A DNA stretch of 64,000 bases, taken from NCBI RefSeq assembly GCF_900044055.2, contig NZ_FCOX02000002.1, forward strand, positions 302,932-366,931, read 5' to 3'. The stretch comes from Caballeronia calidae (lineage in GTDB: Bacteria; Pseudomonadota; Gammaproteobacteria; Burkholderiales; Burkholderiaceae). The position numbers were made by a program, and so were the translations under genes. Shown in pieces: positions 8,943 to 18,169 of this stretch. Numbering within the stretch: position 1 is the stretch's first letter; each line of letters starts with the position of its first letter. The notes under the pieces are model-generated. The model worked only from the letters and a program-made list of their open reading frames with translations. It was not told the DNA's origin and did not search any database.

Positions 8943-9725
8943 TCAAGCTATGCGCGATGCATCGAACCAGCGCCGCTGCACGCCTCGCGCAAACGCATTC
9001 AACGCCCACCCGGTCAAACCGACCACGATCACGCCGAACACGACGAGATCCATTCGAAATTGCTCGCTGCCATCGACGAGCGTATTGCCTATCCCGCTGC
9101 CCGCGACGAGCAGATATTCCGCACCCAGCGTCGCGAGCCACGAATAGATGAGCGCGAGATAAACGCCCGTGAAGATCGAAGGCAACGCGGCGGGCAACAC
9201 GATATGCGCCAAAGTCTGCAACTTGCCATAGCGATACGCCCGCGCCACGTCGAGCCAGTTCGGCGGCACCGCGCGAATGCCGTCGCTCGTATGCATCACG
9301 ACAGGCACCAGCGCGGCGAGCGACAGGAACACGACCTTCGCGACATCGCCCAATCCGAACCACACGGATATCAGCGGTATCCATGCGAAGAGCGACACTT
9401 GCTTGAACGTATTGAAGCTCGGTGCAATCGCGCGATTCGCAAGCCGCGATACGCCGAGCAATGCGCCGAGCACGAGGCCGAGCGTCGTGCCTATCGCAAA
9501 GCCCGTCAACTCACGCCCAAGCGAAGCCGACAACGCGCGCACGAGCGCCCCGCTTCGAACCTGCGCCACGGCTGTATCCCAGACTTGCGCAGGCGAAACC
9601 ATCACGCCGTGCCCCACTTGCGCGCCGCGCGATACGAACCACCACACGGCGAGCGCGGCGATCGGCAGCACGAGGCCGCGCCACGATCCCTTGACGGTGC
9701 CCGCTTCCCAATCCAGTGTCGACAT
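8943..9725 (-). CDS. ABC transporter permease, sulfonate/taurine type
   Basis: A 260-residue inner-membrane protein with about six helices. The EAA-type coupling loop is seen around 'DVARAYRYGKLQTLAHIVLPAA', which contacts the ATPase. It starts 10 bases after the stop of the second permease and ends 11 bases before the ATPase start. The start at 9725 (MSTLDWE) is chosen because upstream codons overlap the neighbouring gene's 3' end. It presumably forms a heterodimeric channel with the next permease. Confidence 0.92.
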   Translation of the reverse strand: MSTLDWEAGTVKGSWRGLVLPIAALAVWWFVSRGAQVGHGVMVSPAQVWDTAVAQVRSGALVRALSASLGRELTGFAIGTTLGLVLGALLGVSRLANRAIAPSFNTFKQVSLFAWIPLISVWFGLGDVAKVVFLSLAALVPVVMHTSDGIRAVPPNWLDVARAYRYGKLQTLAHIVLPAALPSIFTGVYLALIYSWLATLGAEYLLVAGSGIGNTLVDGSEQFRMDLVVFGVIVVGLTGWALNAFARGVQRRWFDASRIA

Positions 9726-9735
9726 GATGTGCTCC

Positions 9736-10560
9736 TCAGTGGGTCCGGCCGCGCTGCAGCTTGCGCTCGAATGCATTGAGCAGACGATCCGCGGCATAAC
9801 CGATCGCGCCGACGATCAGCACCGCAGCCAGCACGAGATCGAGCTGAAAGAGCTGACGTCCATACACGATCAGATAACCGAGCCCTTCCGACGACGCGAC
9901 CAGTTCGACGACGACGAGCGTCAGCCACGCCTTCGTGAACGCGAGCCGCACACCCGTACCGATGACCGGAATCGCCGAAGGCAAGGTCACGCGCGTAATG
10001 ACTTGCCAGCGCGTATAGCGATACACCGACGCCACTTCCTGCAATGCGCGCGGCGTGCCGCGAAAGCCTTGCAACGTCGAGAGCGTGACGGGAACGAGCG
10101 CGGCATGCCCGATGAGCAGATACTTCAACGGCTCGCCGATCCCGACGACGATCATCAGGAACGGCAACCAGCCGAGCACGGGCACCTGCACGATCGCGTT
10201 GAAGCTCGGCAGAACATAAGCCTCCAGCGTGCGCGACAGGCCGAGCAAACCGCCCAGCACGATGCCGAGCGCCACGCCGCCACCGAACCCGACCGCCGCG
10301 CGCGTCATGCTCGCGGACAGATTCATCCACAACTCGCCGTTCTTTACGAGCGCGCCGAGCGTTTCGAACACGAGCGCGGGCGGCGGCAGCACTTGCGCCG
10401 AGATCCAGCCATAACGCGAACCCGGAAGCCACAGCAGCGCGCACACGCAAGGCACGATCCACGGCAACGCAGTCCAGCCGATGATGCGCAGCGTATCGTT
10501 CGATAAGGGCTTGCGTGTGCGATCCGCAGGCAGGAAAACACGAGTCAGGGCATTGGCCAT
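9736..10560 (-). CDS. ABC transporter permease, sulfonate/taurine type (second subunit)
   Basis: A 274-residue membrane protein of the same family as the permease at 8943, with coupling loop 'EVASVYRYTRWQVITRVTLPSA' and about six helices. Its ATG directly follows the binding-protein stop (no gap), implying coupled translation. SsuC or TauC transporters usually have a single permease gene forming a homodimer; two distinct permeases here point to a heterodimer. Confidence 0.92.
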   Translation of the reverse strand: MANALTRVFLPADRTRKPLSNDTLRIIGWTALPWIVPCVCALLWLPGSRYGWISAQVLPPPALVFETLGALVKNGELWMNLSASMTRAAVGFGGGVALGIVLGGLLGLSRTLEAYVLPSFNAIVQVPVLGWLPFLMIVVGIGEPLKYLLIGHAALVPVTLSTLQGFRGTPRALQEVASVYRYTRWQVITRVTLPSAIPVIGTGVRLAFTKAWLTLVVVELVASSEGLGYLIVYGRQLFQLDLVLAAVLIVGAIGYAADRLLNAFERKLQRGRTH

Positions 10561-11646
10561 TTACCGATTCTCCGCAAGACTTTGAGCGACGGGCTTGCCC
10601 GATGCATCGAAGCGCGGCCAGTACGCTTCGAGCTTCAGCGACTTCAACGCCTGATTCAAATACTTCGGCTCGAACCAGCCGTTCACGCTGACGGGCTGAC
10701 GAATCAGGTTCAGGCGCAACGCATCATCGGCGACGGATTGATAACGCGCGACGAGAAACGGATCGATGAGCGGCGACATGCGGTCCTTCAACGGCTGGTT
10801 CGCATATTCGGACGCCCACGATTCAGTCGGCACGCCGCTCTTCGCCCACAACGCGAACAGCGCATTGCGATTGGCTTCGTCGGAAGACCATTGCGCCGCC
10901 TGAACGACCGCTGTTACGACCGTCTGCACCGTGTCCGGATGCGCGCGTTCGAAATCTTCGAGCACGAGCAGATGCGCCTGTCGCGTGAGCTGCAAGCCAT
11001 CGTCGCGCGATGCATAGACGATCTTCGCAAGTCCCTGGCGTTGCAGCTTGAAGAGCGAGTAGTCGAGAAACACCGCATCGACGCCTTTGGATGCGAGCGC
11101 GGCTTGCGCGGCGGCGGTATCGAGATTGATCACGCGCAGATCGCGTTCGGTGAGGCCGTTTTGCTTGAGCACGTTATCGGCGACGAGCTGCAGATTCGTG
11201 CCGCGAAAAATGCCGACGCGCTTGCCCTTCAGATCCTTCACGCTCTTGATATCGGAATCGGGCGGCACGGCGAGATACACGCCCGTGCGCACATTCGACG
11301 CCAGCAGCAAATGCGTCTTCAGGCCATTCGCGCGGCCGAGCACCGAAGGGAGGTCGCCCTGATACGCGAAGTCGACCTGCTTGTTCGCGAGCGCCTCGTT
11401 CACCGCAGGCCCCGCGCCCTTGAAGAAAATCCATTCGACCTTGACGTGCTCAGACTGCAACGCATCTTCGACACGATGCTGCAATAGCGCGGTCGCCGCA
11501 GGCGAGCCGCCGAAAACAGGCGGATCGCCGCTGCCCTGTTGCGCGACGCCGATGCGCACGACCGAAGGATCGGCGGCATGCGCCGGACCGATGAGCGCGG
11601 CAACGAGCGCCGCCGCGCCGACGAGGAGCTTGAATCGTAGTGTCAT
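10561..11646 (-). CDS. ABC transporter substrate-binding protein, sulfonate/nitrate family
   Basis: A 361-residue periplasmic binding protein. From the ATG at 11646 there is a clear Sec signal peptide ending 'AHA-ADPS' near residue 24; an earlier start would put basic residues ahead of it. The mature part has the family hallmarks 'VRIGVAQQG', 'GAGPAVNEALANKQVDFAYQGDLPSVLGRANG' (split here by helices) and 'LKGKRVGIFRGT'. It delivers substrate to the permease pair. TauD next door suggests a sulfonate, but the ligand cannot be read from the sequence. Confidence 0.92.
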   Translation of the reverse strand: MTLRFKLLVGAAALVAALIGPAHAADPSVVRIGVAQQGSGDPPVFGGSPAATALLQHRVEDALQSEHVKVEWIFFKGAGPAVNEALANKQVDFAYQGDLPSVLGRANGLKTHLLLASNVRTGVYLAVPPDSDIKSVKDLKGKRVGIFRGTNLQLVADNVLKQNGLTERDLRVINLDTAAAQAALASKGVDAVFLDYSLFKLQRQGLAKIVYASRDDGLQLTRQAHLLVLEDFERAHPDTVQTVVTAVVQAAQWSSDEANRNALFALWAKSGVPTESWASEYANQPLKDRMSPLIDPFLVARYQSVADDALRLNLIRQPVSVNGWFEPKYLNQALKSLKLEAYWPRFDASGKPVAQSLAENR

Positions 11647-11714
11647 CGTGCAATGAAGAAGAGTGGATCGCTGGCGATGACGCTTCATCGCCAGTGCGTG
11701 CGATAAAAAGCGCT

Positions 11715-12653
11715 TCAGGACGCGCGCGTTTCCTGGCTGACGATGCGGCTCGTGCGCCCGTCGATGCCCACGGGCACATCGCCGTGAACGGTCGCGCGGC
11801 GCACCACGCGATGCGCGTCGCCGTAATCGGCCACGGCGTAGTGCTGCGTCGCGCGGTTGTCCCAGATCGCGACGTCGCCTTGCGTCCAGCGCCAGCGCAC
11901 GGTGTTTTCGAGGCGCGTCACATGGTCGTGGAAGAGCTCGATCAAACGATCCGAATCGCGCTGCGAAAGGCCGATGAAGCGCTGCACGAAGTGGCCGAGC
12001 ACGAGCGTGCGCTCGCCGGTTTCAGGATGCACGCGCACGACCGGATGCTCCGTTTCATAGAGCGTGGAGGTGAACTGCTTGCGATACTCGCGCTCGGTTG
12101 CGGTGTCGGGCACGTTGCGTGTCGCCGCATAGTCGTAAGCGTTCGAATGCAGCGCCCAGAGCGTGTCGGCGAGATCGCGCAGTGCTTGCGGCAGGTTCGC
12201 ATAGGCGGCGGCGGTATTGGCCCACACGGTATCGCCGCCGGCGGGCGGGATCACGACGCCGCGCAGGATCGAAATCTTCGGGTACGCATCGACGAAAGTG
12301 ACATCCGTGTGCCAGGAGTTCGCGCGCGTGCCATGCTTCGAATCGAGTTCTAGCAGACGGCTGCCGCTCGAAAGCGCCGGCACAGTGGGATGCGCGACGG
12401 TCTCGCCGAAACGCGCGGCGAATGCTTCCTGCGCGGCGTCGTCGAGATGCGACTGGCCGCGGAAAAACAGCACCTTGCGTTCGAGCAGCGCCTTGTTGAT
12501 CGCGTCGATCGCGGCATCGTCGAGATCGGCGGAAAGCGTCACGCCGCGCACTTCCGCGCCGATGCGCCCGCCTATCGGGCGCACCTGGAACGGCTCATTC
12601 GATGCGACAGGCTGAAGCGTGGATTCGGCGGCGAGCGTGGGGATATCGGACAT
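11715..12653 (-). CDS. TauD/TfdA-family 2-oxoglutarate-dependent dioxygenase
   Basis: A 312-residue Fe(II)/2-oxoglutarate oxygenase. The facial triad is visible as His-x-Asp in 'NSWHTDVTF' and a distal His in 'AHRVVRRATVHGD', which also supplies the 2-oxoglutarate-binding Arg. Relatives release sulfite from taurine or alkanesulfonates, or oxidise aryloxyalkanoates and sulfate esters. The start at 12653 (MSDIPTL) is taken because the upstream extension is not family-like. The gene lies 68 bases before the binding-protein gene on the same strand, so uptake and desulfonation are probably co-expressed under sulfur starvation (inference). Confidence 0.92.
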   Translation of the reverse strand: MSDIPTLAAESTLQPVASNEPFQVRPIGGRIGAEVRGVTLSADLDDAAIDAINKALLERKVLFFRGQSHLDDAAQEAFAARFGETVAHPTVPALSSGSRLLELDSKHGTRANSWHTDVTFVDAYPKISILRGVVIPPAGGDTVWANTAAAYANLPQALRDLADTLWALHSNAYDYAATRNVPDTATEREYRKQFTSTLYETEHPVVRVHPETGERTLVLGHFVQRFIGLSQRDSDRLIELFHDHVTRLENTVRWRWTQGDVAIWDNRATQHYAVADYGDAHRVVRRATVHGDVPVGIDGRTSRIVSQETRAS

Positions 12654-12769
12654 CGAAAACTCCGTTGGTATGCGTTTGTCGGATGCAGGCCGCATGCAAT
12701 GCGACGGAAACATTGAAGCATCGACAGGACGTTCGACCAACGAAGCGTTTCGACTATGCTTTACAGCGA

Positions 12770-13861
12770 TCAGCGCGATGCATATTGCTGCAGGCTGGCG
12801 ATGCTTTCCCGCAGTTCCGCTTGCAGACGCGCCATCAATTCGGCTGCGGGCAACTCACGCACGAGCGCGGCTGCCTGTCCGGCCCATTGCGCGCCGTAGC
12901 CGAACTCGCCCTTTGCCTTCGCGGCCGCATGCAGCGACTTGCCGGCATCGTAGGTGATGGGATACGCGGGAATCTCAGGCGCTTGCGCATTGCGTCCCAG
13001 TTCCGTGAACCTGTTGACGAGGCTGCGCGCCTTGCGGCCCGAGATCGCCGATGTGAACGTCGTGCGGCTGGAGGCATCGCTCAGAATAGCGCGACGGTAT
13101 CCCGCATCGATCGATGTCTCCGTGCACGGCACGAACGCGGTGCCGAGCTGCGCGGCCTGCGCGCCCAATGCAAGCGCCGCCGCGATGCCCGCGCCATCCA
13201 TGATGCCGCCCGCCGCGATCACGGGCACGTCGAACCTGCTCGCGAGAAGACGCGTGAGCGCGAAGGTGCCGAGGTTGTCGTCATCGGCTTCGGTGTCGAA
13301 GATACCGCGATGCCCGCCCGCTTCGATTCCTTGCGCGACGATCGCATCCATGCCCGCCGTAGCCACTTGCTCCGCTTCACGCACATTCGTTGCAGATGCA
13401 ATCAGTTTGATGCCCGCGCCGCGCAACGCATCGATATATTCCTTCGACGGCAAGCCGAAATGAAAACTCACGATAGCCGGCTTCTCTTCGACGAACACCT
13501 CGAGCATCGCTTCATCGACGACGAAGCTCGTATAGATCTCGCTCAGCTTTTCGGGCGGCGTCGCGCCGTACTGCGCGAACACGGGCGAGAGCCAGTCCGT
13601 CCATGCCTTCTCCACGGCGCCATTCGCGGTCGCGGGCGCATGACAGAACACGTTGATGTTGAACGGCTTGTCGGTGAGCTCGCGCGTTTCGCGGATCACC
13701 TTGCGCGCGCCTTCCGCGTTCATCGCGCCGACGCCGAGCGAGCCGAGCCCGCCCGCATTCGATACGGCTGCCGCGAGCGCGGGCGTGCTCACGCCTGCCA
13801 TCGGCGCCTGAATGATGGGCGTGTCGATGCCCAGTAGCGATGTCAATGCGTTCTTGCTCAT
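12770..13861 (-). CDS. Nitronate monooxygenase (2-nitropropane dioxygenase family)
   Basis: A 363-residue FMN TIM-barrel enzyme: N-terminal 'IIQAPMAGVSTPALAAAVS', glycine-rich 'GGLGSLG', the catalytic-His segment 'GIEAGGHRG', and phosphate-binding 'VIAAGGIMDG' with 'LGAQAAQLGTAF'. It oxidises alkyl nitronates such as propionate-3-nitronate, although many homologues have unknown substrates. The start at 13861 is used. It lies 29 bases downstream of the LysR gene on the same strand and 116 bases upstream of tauD, so it may belong to either unit. Confidence 0.9.
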   Translation of the reverse strand: MSKNALTSLLGIDTPIIQAPMAGVSTPALAAAVSNAGGLGSLGVGAMNAEGARKVIRETRELTDKPFNINVFCHAPATANGAVEKAWTDWLSPVFAQYGATPPEKLSEIYTSFVVDEAMLEVFVEEKPAIVSFHFGLPSKEYIDALRGAGIKLIASATNVREAEQVATAGMDAIVAQGIEAGGHRGIFDTEADDDNLGTFALTRLLASRFDVPVIAAGGIMDGAGIAAALALGAQAAQLGTAFVPCTETSIDAGYRRAILSDASSRTTFTSAISGRKARSLVNRFTELGRNAQAPEIPAYPITYDAGKSLHAAAKAKGEFGYGAQWAGQAAALVRELPAAELMARLQAELRESIASLQQYASR

Positions 13862-13890
13862 GGCGTTGAGTCCTTTAAACGTTGCATGGT

Positions 13891-14805
13891 TCAACGCGTG
13901 ACGAGCTTCTCGACGATGAAGTCGACGAAAGCCCGCACGCGCGACGACAAATGCCTTGCATGCGGATACAGCAGGATGAACGGCCTGCTGCATCCACCGA
14001 AATCGCGCAGCACTTCGGTGAGCGTGCCCGCGCGCAAATGGTCTTCGACGGTGAAGCGATAGATTTGAAAGAGGCCCGCGCCATTGAGCGCGAGCGGAAT
14101 GCCCGCGAGCGCATCGCCGGAGGTTCCGTAGCCGCCTTGCGTCGTCATGTCGACGGGCTCGCCGTTCTGCATGAATAGCCACGGCACGGGACGCCCGGTG
14201 CTCGGCATATCGAACTGAATGCATTCGTGCGCGAGCATGTCTTCGATGGTCTTCGGCGTACCCTTGCGCTTCAGATAAGCTGGCGATGCCACCACGACGA
14301 GTTCCGCATCTTCGAGCTTGCGCGCGATGAGACCGGAATCGCGCGGCGCGCGTCCGCGTATCGCGAGGTCGAAGCCTTCATCGGCGAAATCGATATTGCG
14401 GTTGCTCAGATGCGCTTCGACCGTCACATCGGGATAGCGCGTGCGAAACTCCGCAAGCAGCGGCAGCACGCGATAGTGGCCGTAAGGCGTCGGCATGCTG
14501 ATGCGCAGCACGCCCTTCGGGCTGGTCTGCTGGCCGGTGGCTTCGCGCTCCGCTTCGGCAAGACGATTGAGCGCGTCGCGGCATTGCTCGAAGTAGCGGC
14601 GGCCCGCATCGGTCAGGCGAATCTGGCGCGTCGTGCGCACGAAGAGCCGCACGTCGAGGCGCTTTTCGAGCCGCGCGACGGAACGGCTCACCGCGGCGGG
14701 CGTCACGCTCGCCGCGGTGGCCGCGAGCGTGAAGCTGCCGAGCTCCGCCGCGAGGCAGAATAGTTCGATGCTGCCGAGAAGAAGATCGTCGAATTGCCGC
14801 TGCAT
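13891..14805 (-). CDS. LysR-family transcriptional regulator
   Basis: A 304-residue LysR protein with HTH at about residues 10-65 ('FTLAATAASVTPAAVSRSVARLEKRL') and the CrgA/PA-type effector domain ('GVLRISMPTPYGHYRVLPLL', 'DLAIRGRAPRDSGLIARKL'). The nitronate monooxygenase gene follows after 29 bases, so the two look co-transcribed, an unusual but not rare arrangement. The direct target may be that gene itself. Confidence 0.9.
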   Translation of the reverse strand: MQRQFDDLLLGSIELFCLAAELGSFTLAATAASVTPAAVSRSVARLEKRLDVRLFVRTTRQIRLTDAGRRYFEQCRDALNRLAEAEREATGQQTSPKGVLRISMPTPYGHYRVLPLLAEFRTRYPDVTVEAHLSNRNIDFADEGFDLAIRGRAPRDSGLIARKLEDAELVVVASPAYLKRKGTPKTIEDMLAHECIQFDMPSTGRPVPWLFMQNGEPVDMTTQGGYGTSGDALAGIPLALNGAGLFQIYRFTVEDHLRAGTLTEVLRDFGGCSRPFILLYPHARHLSSRVRAFVDFIVEKLVTR

Positions 14806-14920
14806 GTCGGATGACCTGGCGTCATTGTCGGTGAATCTTCGCCGCTTGCAGTGGCGCGGTCAACCGACACCATTTCATTTGAGTTGTGACGCGCGGGAAC
14901 GGATCGCGATGAACCGCCCA

Positions 14921-14963
14921 AAACGAATCGCCCGCTTCTTCCATTCAGGAAAAAGCGGGCGAT
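14921..14963 (-). terminator. Rho-independent terminator of mmsA
   Basis: An 11-bp stem, ATCGCCCGCTT (14927-14937) with AAGCGGGCGAT (14953-14963), with a loop that can pair further (TTCC/GGAA). Read on the minus strand it is followed by TTCGTTTT. It sits 37 bases beyond the mmsA stop. Confidence 0.8.
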
Positions 14964-14999
14964 ATTCATACGCTCAGTGCACAAGCAGCGATCGCAGCC

Positions 15000-16511
15000 T
15001 TACTTCGCCGTCGGCATCGCGAACTCCGCGCCCTTCTCGGTGCTTTCGGGCCAGCGCTGCATGATCGACTTCTGCTTCGTATAGAAACGCACGCCTTCCT
15101 CGCCGTATGCGTGCATGTCGCCGAAGAGGCTGCGCTTCCAGCCGCCGAAGCCGTGCCATGCCATCGGCACCGGAATCGGCACGTTGATGCCCACCATGCC
15201 CACTTCGATGCGTCGGCCGAATTCGCGCGCGACGTGGCCATCGCGCGTATAGCATGCAACGCCGTTGCCGAACTCGTGCTCGTTGATCAGATCGACCGCT
15301 TCGCTGAAGTCCTTCACGCGCACGCACGCGAGCACCGGCCCGAAGATTTCTTCCTTGTAGATGCGCATTTCCGGCGTGACGTGATCGAACAGCGTGCCGC
15401 CCGTGAAGAAGCCGTCTTCGTGGCCCGGCACCTTGTAGCCGCGTCCATCGACGACGAGCTTCGCGCCTTCTTCGACACCCAACGCGATATAGCCTTCGAT
15501 GCGCTCCAAAGCCTGACGCGTGACGATCGGGCCCATTTCCGCGTCGTCTTCCATGCCGTTCTTGATCTTGAGCTGCTGCGCGCGCTCGGCGAGACGCGGC
15601 ACGATCTTGTCGGCGACATCGCCCACCAGCACCGCGACCGAGATCGCCATGCAGCGCTCGCCCGCCGAACCGTAGCCCGCGCCGATCAGCGCATCGACGG
15701 CCTGATCGAGATCGGCATCGGGCATCACGACCATGTGATTCTTTGCGCCGCCGAGGGCCTGCACGCGCTTGCCGTGCTTTGCGCCCGTTTCATAGATGTA
15801 GTTCGCGATCGGCGTCGAACCGACGAAGCTGATCGCCCGCACTTGCGGATGCGTGAGCAGCGCATCGACGACGACTTTGTCGCCCTGCACGACGTTGAAG
15901 ATGCCATCGGGCAAACCGGCCTGCTTCAGCAGATCGGCCATGAACAGCGACGCCGACGGATCGCGCTCGCTCGGCTTCAGGATGAACGCGTTGCCCGCCG
16001 CGATCGCGACCGGGAACATCCAGCACGGCACCATGCACGGGAAGTTGAACGGCGTGATGCCCGCGACGATGCCGAGCGGCTGGCGCGTCGTCCAGTTGTC
16101 CATGCCCGTCGAAACCTGCTCCGTGTAATCGCCCTTCAGCAGTTGCGGAATGCCGCACGCGAATTCGATCACGTCGATGCCGCGCGACACTTCGCCCTGC
16201 GCATCCGAAAACACCTTGCCGTGCTCGGCGGTGATGATCGCGGCGAGTTCGTCGCGGTGCTTGTTCATCAGTTCGAGGAACTTCAGCATGACGCGCGCGC
16301 GGCGGATCGGCGGCATGTCGCGCCAGGCCGGGAACGCGGCTTTCGCGCTCGCGACAGCTGCATCGACATCGGCGGCTTCACCCAGCACGAGCTTGCGCGG
16401 ACGTTCGCCCGTTGCGGGATTGAACACCGGCTGCGTGCGCGTGGCCGAGCCATGCGTGCGCTCGCCGTGAATGTAGTGAACCACGTCGGCCGTATCGTTG
16501 AACGCTTGCAT
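15000..16511 (-). CDS. mmsA: CoA-acylating methylmalonate-semialdehyde dehydrogenase
   Basis: A 503-residue aldehyde dehydrogenase that converts methylmalonate or malonate semialdehyde with NAD+ and CoA to propionyl-CoA or acetyl-CoA (valine, inositol or beta-alanine catabolism). Family marks are '[13 protein letters not shown]' (MmsA-type in place of the usual ALDH motif), '[13 protein letters not shown]' and the catalytic Cys in '[11 protein letters not shown]'. The start at 16511 has GGAGACGAG immediately upstream. It is monocistronic and divergent from a LysR gene; the usual partner mmsB is not next to it. Confidence 0.93.
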   Translation of the reverse strand: MQAFNDTADVVHYIHGERTHGSATRTQPVFNPATGERPRKLVLGEAADVDAAVASAKAAFPAWRDMPPIRRARVMLKFLELMNKHRDELAAIITAEHGKVFSDAQGEVSRGIDVIEFACGIPQLLKGDYTEQVSTGMDNWTTRQPLGIVAGITPFNFPCMVPCWMFPVAIAAGNAFILKPSERDPSASLFMADLLKQAGLPDGIFNVVQGDKVVVDALLTHPQVRAISFVGSTPIANYIYETGAKHGKRVQALGGAKNHMVVMPDADLDQAVDALIGAGYGSAGERCMAISVAVLVGDVADKIVPRLAERAQQLKIKNGMEDDAEMGPIVTRQALERIEGYIALGVEEGAKLVVDGRGYKVPGHEDGFFTGGTLFDHVTPEMRIYKEEIFGPVLACVRVKDFSEAVDLINEHEFGNGVACYTRDGHVAREFGRRIEVGMVGINVPIPVPMAWHGFGGWKRSLFGDMHAYGEEGVRFYTKQKSIMQRWPESTEKGAEFAMPTAK

Positions 16512-16594
16512 CTCGTCTCCTTCACTGAATGATTTGTCGATGGACACAGTGTAGGAAGCATCGCGTCCCGTGCAAAGACGCTATGATTGAACTC

Positions 16595-16616
16595 ATTGTT
16601 TATATCGGCAAACAAT
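16595..16616. promoter_or_regulatory. Inverted repeat, likely LysR operator
   Basis: ATTGTTT (16595-16601), eight bases, AAACAAT (16610-16616): a perfect 7-bp dyad that also fits the LysR T-N11-A pattern. It lies between mmsA and the divergent LysR gene, six bases before the LysR ATG, as expected for autoregulation plus control of mmsA. Binding is inferred. Confidence 0.65.
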
Positions 16617-16622
16617 CAGCTG

Positions 16623-17564
16623 ATGGACGAGCAAAAGATCGAAGGTCTCTGGACCCATTTGCACTGGCTCACCGTGCTCGCGGAACAGGGCAGCTACACG
16701 GCGGCGGCGGCGCGTCTGAACGTCTCGAAAGCCGCGATGAGCCAGCGCATCGCCGAACTGGAGCGCGCGGCGGGCGTGCCGCTCGTCACGCGCACGACGC
16801 GCAGCGTGCGTTTTACCGAAGCGGGCCGCCGACTCGTCGACGATACGCGCGAGCAGTACGAGCGCATCGCATCGAGTTTCCTGAGCGTGAAGGAGACGGC
16901 GGGCGTCGCGCGCGGCCTGATCCGCGTGACCGCGCCGATGGCCTTTTCGCGGCAGCAGCTCGTGCCGAGAATGTCGGGGTTTCTGCACGCGCATCCGGAC
17001 GTGCGCGTGCAGCTGGAAGCATCGGACAGATTGAGCTCCATCGCGACCGAAGGTTTCGATCTCGCGGTGCGGCACAGCGCGCAGGTGCCGGACACGCATG
17101 TCGCCTGGAAGCTGTGCGATACGCATTCGGTGATCGTCGCGACGCGCGCGTATCTGAAGCGGCGCGGCACGCCCGCGACGCCGAACGATCTCGCCACGCA
17201 CGATTGCCTCGTCTATCCGCGGCCGCAGGCGTCGAGCATCTGGTCGTTCGAGCGAAAAGGCGGCCGCAAGAGTTCGACCGGCCCTCATACGCTGGCCGTG
17301 AGCGGGCCTTTTTCAGCGAATAACAGCGAGGTTCTGCGCGATGCCGCGCTCGACGATATCGGCATCGCGCTGCTGCCGGATTTCACCGCGCAGGCCGCCG
17401 TGCAGGCGGGCAAGCTCGTCGTGCTCTTGCCTGAGTGGCGTCCCGTCGGCGCATTCGCGGATCAGCTTTTCGTGGTGCGGCCTTATGCGCCGCATGTGCC
17501 GCGTGCGGTCGCGCTATTCATCGGATATTTGCGCGAGGCTTTTGCAGGCGGGTTTCCGCTCTAG
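16623..17564 (+). CDS. LysR-family transcriptional regulator (divergent from mmsA)
   Basis: A 313-residue LysR protein; HTH 'YTAAAARLNVSKAAMSQRIAELE' near residues 20-45 and effector domain 'GLIRVTAPMAFSRQQLVPRM', 'DLAVRHSAQVPDTHVAWKL'. The ATG at 16623 fits the family start; a TTG at 16587 would add 12 unlikely residues and read through the operator dyad. The arrangement suggests control of mmsA in response to a catabolic intermediate. Confidence 0.9.
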   Translation: MDEQKIEGLWTHLHWLTVLAEQGSYTAAAARLNVSKAAMSQRIAELERAAGVPLVTRTTRSVRFTEAGRRLVDDTREQYERIASSFLSVKETAGVARGLIRVTAPMAFSRQQLVPRMSGFLHAHPDVRVQLEASDRLSSIATEGFDLAVRHSAQVPDTHVAWKLCDTHSVIVATRAYLKRRGTPATPNDLATHDCLVYPRPQASSIWSFERKGGRKSSTGPHTLAVSGPFSANNSEVLRDAALDDIGIALLPDFTAQAAVQAGKLVVLLPEWRPVGAFADQLFVVRPYAPHVPRAVALFIGYLREAFAGGFPL

Positions 17565-17583
17565 CTTGCACGGCAGAAGGCAT

Positions 17584-17618
17584 AAAAACAAAACGCGCCC
17601 GCTTTCACGCGGGCGCGT
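17584..17618 (-). terminator. Rho-independent terminator of the DUF4148 gene
   Basis: ACGCGCCCGC (17593-17602) pairs perfectly with GCGGGCGCGT (17609-17618) around a six-base loop; on the minus strand TTTTGTTTTT follows. It lies 19 bases past the DUF4148 stop and could also catch the LysR transcript from the left. Confidence 0.88.
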
Positions 17619-17636
17619 CTCGTACCCCCTTGCTGC

Positions 17637-17948
17637 TTAGTGATGCGCATACGTCGGGACCACATCGGCTTGAACCGAGCGCGCGCCCGATTGCGATGAA
17701 CCTGCCGCCGCGCCGCCGTATGCGCTTTGCGCGGTGCCGTTCTGCGCGGCGATGCGCGCTTCAGCCGCCTGAATGTCAGCGGGATACTTCGAGTCGCTCA
17801 CCATGCCGGGGTTATAACCGGCCTTTTCCAGTTGAACGATTTCGGCGCGTACTTGCTCGCGCGTCAGGGGTTGATTCGATTGCGCGAACGATGCGACCGG
17901 AGCGGCAAAAGCAAGGGCGACCGCTGCAATACCAATGAGCTTGTTCAT
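17637..17948 (-). CDS. Small secreted DUF4148 protein
   Basis: A 103-residue protein with a clean Sec signal peptide (about residues 1-22, ending 'SFAQ') and the DUF4148 core 'LTREQVRAEIVQLEKAGYNP', followed by 'YPADIQAAEARIAAQ' and a low-complexity Ala/Gly/Ser tail. The family is abundant and almost restricted to Burkholderiaceae; its function is unknown. It has its own terminator and a purine-rich ribosome site before the ATG, so it is probably transcribed alone and well expressed. It probably acts in the periplasm. Confidence 0.9.
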   Translation of the reverse strand: MNKLIGIAAVALAFAAPVASFAQSNQPLTREQVRAEIVQLEKAGYNPGMVSDSKYPADIQAAEARIAAQNGTAQSAYGGAAAGSSQSGARSVQADVVPTYAHH

Positions 17949-18169
17949 GATTATTTCCTCCGTACTGAAGTTATCGAGTTGTCGCTTACGCTGCCTGTTC
18001 TTGCTCGTTCGCGACCGTTGAAGAGAGTTTAAGTAGCGCTCTTCTTAGGGTAAATACCTAAAACACGAAATCACTTTTGGCGAAAACCCGACTAATCCAA
18101 TGACGAACGGACAGACCCGAAATTGAACGTATCGGCTATAACCAAAGCGCAAGCACCTTTGTTTTCAGC

